Positions 58,214 through 64,000 of a stretch of DNA of 64,000 nt are shown piece after piece. Source of the stretch: Conoideocrella luteorostrata (Eukaryota; Ascomycota; Sordariomycetes; Hypocreales; Clavicipitaceae); contig JASWJB010000057.1 in NCBI GenBank assembly GCA_032433595.1, positions 62,001 through 126,000 on the forward strand. Reading direction: 5' to 3'. Every line of letters starts with the position of its first letter. The stretch's first letter is position 1. The position numbers were made by a program, and so were the translations under genes. The notes under the pieces are model-generated. The model ran no database searches, was not told the DNA's origin, and worked only from the letters and a program-made list of their open reading frames with translations.

Positions 58214-60715
58214 GTTTGCTGGTGGTGATGTCGAGAATCGTGGAATAAAAGTATGGCTTCGGGAAACGTTGATGTGAGATGGATTAGTAAAAGCAGTAGA
58301 TGCGGAAACGAGTTGGCGACGACGACCAGGCGAGCTGGCTTTTAAGGTGTTGAGCAGCCGCAGATAGGTCATCATATCCGTATGCCCACAAACCCGCAGA
58401 AAACTTGGCACTGTCCAATTGTGCTTAGCCGCAAGACCCTGTGGCAGATGTGGTAGACAGGCTACGTAGACAGTTTGCAGGCAGAATGCTGGTAGTGCAG
58501 ATGATGCGCATAGTGGTCCGGAATCCACAAAGCTGTCAGATAGTGACGTTTCTGGGTCCAGCCTTGACACACAAACAGTATCCAAGCTGCCTCTTTCGGT
58601 CAGTCACGTAACCAACTATCACACATTGCATTTCGATGGTTTTGTAGGGTAGCAGGACAAGGCTCCCATTGGTAGCTTACAGTGGATAATGACGCAATCT
58701 ACAGGAATGCGATCAAAACAAAGACGTGAGCATTTGAAATGAAATGTTTGACTGTCATGTTTTCATTCAATCACAAACGGATGTCTCGCTTATTGTGTTC
58801 TGGATATTTTGTGATGCGGAACCTTTCCTAGTGCTATCTCCAGCTCCGCGACCTAAAAATTACCGCGGACGGAATGGAAAGACTAGAGCGCGATAAACCG
58901 AGACAAAGACTCGTACATGTGAAGCAGAGAAACTACAAAGGATCAACATCACTCTTTGTTTGGTAGTCAGCCAGAGGGTTGAAATACAAACTTGAGTGGC
59001 TACTAATCATGAGGATTGGTGACTCGACGCTTCGCTTGTAAGCCGCATTGTCCTCGAACACACACAGGGAACGAAGATTTGATTGAACTATGGTCGCTTA
59101 GTTGTTTCTGGAGCTCAGGCTGCAAAATACATACAAGTGCACATAGTACTCGCATAATAACTGACTTACGCATAGTTATAAATCGTGAAAAAGGAAAAGG
59201 AAATATGAAATAAAGAGAAATAGGACATGCTCCATTGGGCTATGAAAAGGACGCTTACACTGACCTTAAACAATCGGGTATGAAGATACTTAAACATTAA
59301 CAACTTCGTAGGGATGAGTGCGGAGTAACTACGGAGTAAGCCAATTGTGCATTGTATTGTCTGGTGCAACAAAAACAACCAGCTGGCCCTCATGCAGGTC
59401 TTACAACTTGGACTTGTTCCGTATACGAATACGAAAATGTATTTGGTTCATGGCAACGGGATCTGGTGGTAGATTCTTAGCGTAATTGCTTGGACTAGCC
59501 TCAATCAGCAGTCCAGTACACCCATCGCCCACTCTGAGTGGCGTGATGCACGCTATTTACTCCGTATTGTGCTCGGGGCTAGGCCCTGCCGACCGGCTGC
59601 CGGGCCTTTTCTCCCATTGGTATCAGTAGCATCGAAGGCGAGAGAAAATCATTTACTCCGGACTAACTAGTACATGCAAAAGAGCGGGGAGTTACGTTAA
59701 GAATGCAGAGGCGGTCTGTCAGAAGAGGACGACGAGTTTTAGTACAGATTAAGGACAAGGGTAAGCGTCCAATCAGTTCCTTAATAGGGTCAGGGGACCT
59801 CGTGGCTAAATTGGGAGACTGACGCCGATAAATCATATCGATGCAATACTTGGGCTCTTGAGGAACACCAAGCTTACGATACCGTTAGGTGACCCTTTGG
59901 CTGTCCTAGATGGGCTCTCCGAATAGCTGTTTCTGCCGGGACGTTCGAGCGCATGGGCTGACTAATTAGCTAGCAGGCCGGACTGAGTCGGTAATGATGC
60001 AGAATTGGCACGGCAAGACTGGCCCTCGTCGAGGTGACGCTCATCGTGGTTGCGCTCGAGCGAAAATTGAGGGTGGGATGGATGTATAGGAGATGGAAGC
60101 CACCATCGGAGACTAGTACGAAACGAGCATTCACCCATCTTGGGTTTGACCACCCACTCACACTCATTGCTAGCGGACCGCCAGGGGAGAGCGAACCATC
60201 TGCAAGTCGGTACATGCAAAAGGCACATCTTTTTTTTTCCCGTAGTTGTCCACATCGGTAGCCATTCGTTTTCCCTACTATGGAGTACTCCGTACAAAGA
60301 AGAATTGTAGTTAATGATTCCGTCCGTGTGCCGCACATACGTCTGCTTCCGTTCACTCTCATTGTAGCTGGTCGTAATATGACTCCCGCCATTTCCTCTG
60401 TGACATATTCACCAAGTTCCTCCTGTACGCACGCATTCTTCACATTCCCCCAGCCCTATTCTCGCAACATTCTCTCCGCCTTTTGGAGTAATTTCGTCAC
60501 TGTTATTGTTGTCGTTGCCGAGAAGGGGGAAGCATCAATACAAACAGGACAGGAGGAAAAAAGGGACCAGGGTCCGCTTCCGCTAACCTAGTTCCTGGCA
60601 TCTGTCTCAACTCGATAGCCCACCCAGATCATTTTCTAGCGATAACATCAAACTTTCTCCCTACGTCGAAAAGCCAGAGAGACGCGACTCGGGGCGTCTT
60701 CTGAATTTTCCCAGC
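58214..60715. other. Divergent intergenic region, 2.5 kb, upstream of I9 inhibitor and CYP61
   Basis: Apart from the possible I9 N-terminal extension (to 58375) no gene is recognisable. Half-palindromes lie near 59319 and 59561, and a one-mismatch palindrome at 60279. From about 60400 to 60715 the DNA is C/T-rich and probably forms the CYP61 leader. Confidence 0.5.
60279..60294. repeat. Dispersed palindrome, one mismatch
   Basis: TATGGAGTACTCCGTA, one base different from the perfect copies, about 420 bases upstream of the CYP61 start codon. Confidence 0.75.
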
Positions 60716-62676
60716 ATGGACGCGAACAGCTCATCGTCTACCTTCACTTCTATGCTGGCCAACTCCAAGTATGGCGGCATCAACGTACCTCCCCAACTGG
60801 ACATGGTCCTCGTGGCCGTTACCGCTGCAAGCCCCTGGACCATCCTCTTGACCTTTTTCGCCATGTGCGTGGTTTATGACCAGAGTATGTCCTTTGTTCA
60901 CCATCTTGTCTTTGCAGACCGTTTGCTATGCACTGTGAATTGTGAAAAATAGTTAGATGTCACTGCTAATCACTCTTCTTCTGCTGCATAGTTAGCTACA
61001 TCATGAGCAAAGGCTCAATTGTTGGACCGGCTTGGAAAATGCCTTTTATTGGCCCTTTCCTCCAGTCCGTGAATCCTAAGTTCGAAGAATACTATGCCAA
61101 ATGGGCCAGTGGTCCCCTCAGCTGTGTCTCCGTGTTCCATAAGTACGTTTGTGCTCAACCCAGGCAACGCCAAATCGCGGTATCGCCTCGGTGCTTTGTA
61201 ACGGACAAAGCTAACACTCAATCAGATTTGTCGTCATTGCTTCAACCCGAGATATGGCACGAAAAGTTCTTAACTCCCCGATGTACGTCAAGCCATGCGT
61301 CGTCGATGTCGCTCACAAGTTGCTCGGTCACGACAATTGGGTGTTTCTGGATGGTAAGGCGCATGTCGACTTCCGCAAGGGCTTGAACGGTCTTTTCACC
61401 CGCAAGGCCTTGGAGTGCTATCTGCCTGGCCAAGAAGATGTCTACAAGAAGTACTTCGAGAAATTCCTCAGCGTTACTAGGGAGAATAACGGGAAGCCCG
61501 TTCCTTTCATGCCCGAGTTTCGTGAACTGATGTGCGCTGTGTCCTGTCGTACTTTTGTTGGACACTATATGTCTGATACAGCCGTTAAGAAGATTGCCGA
61601 CGACTACTATCTCATCACTGCGGCTCTCGAGCTCGTCAATTTCCCCATCATCATCCCCTTCACCAAAACTTGGTATGGCAAGAAGGCCGCCGACATGGTT
61701 CTCGTTGAGTTCGCCAAGTGTGCTGCGAAGAGCAAGGTTCGTATGGCTGCAGGTGCCGAGGTGACTTGCATCATGGATGGTTGGGTGCTTCAGATGATCC
61801 AGTCAGAGCGTTGGCGTGAGGCTGAGGCTAAGGGCGAGAACATGGAAAGCACGGAGAAGCCATCCCCTCTCCTCCGTATGTTCTCCGACTACGAGATCTC
61901 CCAGACAGTCTTCACCTTTCTTTTCGCTTCTCAGGACGCTACCAGCAGCGCTGCCACTTGGTTGTTCCAAGTGACTGCTCAGCGTCCTGACGTTCTCGAT
62001 CGTGTTCGAGAGGAGAACATGAAGGTCCGCAATGGCGATCCTAATGCCGACCTGAATATGGATCAGCTTGAGTCTCTCACTTATACTCGCGCTGTTGTTC
62101 GAGAGCTACTCCGATACCGCCCGCCCGTGCTAATGGTTCCTTACCTGGTCAAGAAGCCTTTCCCAATTACTGATTCTTACACTATTCCCAAAGGTGAGTT
62201 TCGACGCGTGTGAGGGAAAATCCAGAGGTATATTACTGTTGTCAGACTGCTGAATTTTTTACAGGCTCCATGGTTGTTCCCACTACCTACTTAGCCTTGC
62301 ATGATCCTGAGGTGTACGAGAACCCGGACTATTTCGATCCTGAACGATACTACTCTGGAGATGCGGAGGTGAAAGGTGCCAAGAACTATCTTGTTTTTGG
62401 AACAGGGCCTCACTACTGCCTTGGTCAAGTCTACGCCCAGCTCAACCTTGCTTTGTTTGTCGGCAAGGCAGCCTGTCAGCTTAAGTGGTCTCATCATCCT
62501 ACGCCTTTGTCTGAGGAGATCAAGGTGTTTGCCACAATCTTTCCCAAGGTAATACTATTTGACTTCGTACTTTGTGCCGCCATACCGTCGGGAGCATGGT
62601 TAATTTCATCGCAATTTCGGCGCTGACAATGACATAGGATGATTGCCCTCTCACCTTCGAGAAGCGTGAGTGGTAG
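60716..62676 (+). CDS. erg5: Cytochrome P450 CYP61, sterol C-22 desaturase (Erg5)
   Basis: Introduces the C22-C23 double bond late in ergosterol synthesis, in the ER membrane with P450 reductase. Five exons: 60716-60884, 60992-61142, 61226-62193, 62265-62548 and 62638-62676 (1611 nt, 536 aa). A membrane anchor lies at about residues 30-55. Then come [34 protein letters not shown] after intron 2, the I-helix segment [12 protein letters not shown], ExxR as [10 protein letters not shown], the PERF-like [11 protein letters not shown] and the heme loop [11 protein letters not shown] with the axial Cys. The last exon encodes only [12 protein letters not shown] and the stop. All motifs match CYP61 and the length is normal. 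The C/T-rich upstream sequence suggests a well-expressed gene; no sterol-response element was found by eye. Confidence 0.95.
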
Positions 62677-63500
62677 ACGAATTTGACTTCAACGAAAAAC
62701 TAAAAAATGGTCGAGTATCAAGCGTGCATTGGTAGAGGCGGCGTTCCAATTCAAAGGCTATTCAGGGAGATTAGCTACCTATGTCACGCGGTCGGAGAAA
62801 ACACTCGATTTCTGTTGCGCTTGCTTTGGTCGATGAGCCGACGGCATGCACATAGATTAGTTGGGTTCATGGGCAGCTACTATGGTTTCAAGGGTCAGCC
62901 AGACCCAAAGGTTGGAATTGAGGGATAAATAATTGTAATAACTTCTCAAGTATTTGTATACATGCACTGGCGGTGCTCATGTGGTGTCTGGATAGCCGGT
63001 GAACTTATTAGTACACCAAAAGTATAGAAGGTTCTTGACCCTAGATAAGCTAATTGCGATTACAGAGATTAATAATACCCTACTCTGGTAGAATTCTCCA
63101 TTTGTCTTTTTTTTGCGTCTCGAAAAGTGTATGGTCATCAGTCATGCATATACATGTATGAAGTGGGTGCAGATCGGTTTGGCGTCGCTAGGTTGGACAG
63201 CCCAATAGACTTAGCGGCCCCAACGTGGACCGCCATAAAGTGATGAATTGGGTCGCAGCTGATTTCAAACGGATATCCGGTCATCAATTAGTCAAACTGA
63301 CCAGTGTTGCCTTCATTCACCTCCAGTTGATCGCCAATAGGTATGAACCCCTACACATGTCATAGCACGCCACTATTTACGTTTTAAAAAGCTTATTTTA
63401 CTCCGCAGAATCATTTACTCGATGCTAGTAACTCCTCTGCGCGTGAAAGGTATCAAAAAACGTCCGAGTCACCTTGTCCCACCAGCCAAGCTCCCCCATC
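62677..63500. other. Intergenic between CYP61 and the rhodanese gene
   Basis: These 824 bases hold the CYP61 3' UTR and the rhodanese promoter. A 73-codon frame at 62707-62928 has no family similarity. Nothing else is recognisable. Confidence 0.5.
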
Positions 63501-64000
63501 ATGACAGCTTCCCGAAGGCTCATCACGAGTGTAACGCCAGCGCTATTTCAGCCTATGACGACTCGCCCGACCTCTACATTTATGTTTGCTTCCGCTGTAG
63601 CTGTGCATAGGTACATTCGCGCTTCTGGTCAAACCTCCCTAAAGGCAGGAGTAAGCTCCGTCGCTAGATGTGGGCAGCCTCTACAGAGACCGATTCCAGC
63701 CACGAGGCGGTGGTACTCTGCTGGGGATGAGACAGCGGTGCCGGGTAGCAAGATATGGTCGTTTGATGAGGTGAAGCAGTTGGTGGAAGCGGGCAAGAAA
63801 TTATCACATAATGACGTCGTCATTGTTGGTACGTTTGAGGATTCTCAGCTCCCAGCTTCTCTATTTTGTTTTTTTACTACCTTTTGCCCATTTCTTAGTC
63901 TGTGCTCTTCCAAGGGGTTTCGTTTGACAGAATAAAAATTACTTAACTAACATGCGCATCTCGCTAGATGTTCGCGAACCAGTGGAGCTGCAATCCACTG
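63501..64000 (+). CDS. Mitochondrial rhodanese-like sulfurtransferase, 5' part
   Basis: Cut by the window end; exon 1 is 63501-63828 and exon 2 starts at 63968 after a 139-nt intron. The first ~80 residues (MTASRRLITSVTPALFQPMT..., RRWYSAGDE) are rich in Arg, Ser and Thr and look like a mitochondrial presequence with a cleavage site near RRWYS. The rhodanese fold then starts with WSFDEVKQLVEAG, DVVIV and, across the intron, DVREPVELQST, the typical DVR-E-PxE motif. The catalytic cysteine loop lies outside the window. It is probably a single-domain thiosulfate sulfurtransferase of the yeast Rdl type. Confidence 0.85.

Noticed and set aside
59962..60443. Two overlapping minus-strand frames of 124 and 157 codons
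   Set aside because: No similarity to known proteins, no splice structure and no codon pattern; they include a palindrome copy.
62707..62928. 73-codon frame after CYP61
   Set aside because: It lies in the probable CYP61 3' UTR and shows no protein signature.

Overview
This window is nuclear DNA of a filamentous ascomycete (Pezizomycotina). The evidence is the short GT-AG introns of about 50-140 bp, many with CTAAC/CTGAC branch points, together with fungus-specific families: a myosin-tailed chitin synthase, a CYP61 sterol desaturase, a HET-domain protein, a FacB-type Zn2Cys6 activator and fungal Rox3/Med19. Gene content suggests a Sordariomycete, perhaps Hypocreales, but that is inference. 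All exon structures were assembled by hand from splice sites, reading phase and family expectation. In every complete gene the exon lengths sum to a multiple of three.

Layout. 1-9.5 kb is a compact housekeeping block: the C-terminal end of a mitochondrial m-AAA protease (+), a borate/anion transporter of the Bor1/band 3 family (+, six exons including a 22-nt microexon), the replication-fork protection protein Tof1/Swi1/Timeless (-), and a mitochondrial 3-hydroxyacyl-CoA dehydrogenase (+). 9.5-18.4 kb is a gene-poor stretch with microsatellites and many copies of a short palindrome. 18.4-26.1 kb carries a homeodomain transcription factor (+), a crotonase-family protein (+), an FAD monooxygenase (-) and a single-domain Rieske protein (+); the last two are divergent. 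28.6-34.0 kb holds Mediator subunit Med19/Rox3 (+) and the FacB/acu-15-like acetate regulator (-). 37.6-46.5 kb holds a single-pass Ser/Thr-rich membrane protein (-), a large alpha/beta hydrolase (+) and a HET-domain protein (-). 49.2-57 kb holds the CsmB-type chitin synthase (+) and a mitochondrial 2-oxoacid dehydrogenase kinase (-). 57.7-58.2 kb holds a tiny four-exon I9/Pbi2-type protease B inhibitor (-). 60.7-64 kb holds CYP61/Erg5 (+) and the start of a mitochondrial rhodanese (+, cut by the window end).

The genes do not form an obvious biosynthetic cluster. Four products look mitochondrial (m-AAA protease, hydroxyacyl-CoA dehydrogenase, oxoacid dehydrogenase kinase, rhodanese), and two build the cell envelope (chitin synthase, ergosterol P450). 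The FAD monooxygenase/Rieske divergent pair, with the crotonase beside it, is the only candidate metabolic module.

The most striking non-genic signal is a dispersed palindrome, TACGGAGTACTCCGTA, with half-site and 7-bp tandem variants. It is scattered through intergenic DNA and I did not see it in the exons called here. A second point of interest is the I9 inhibitor, whose first exon is open in frame far upstream and could encode a mitochondrial-presequence-like extension. I see no CRISPR array, rRNA, convincing tRNA or intact transposon.
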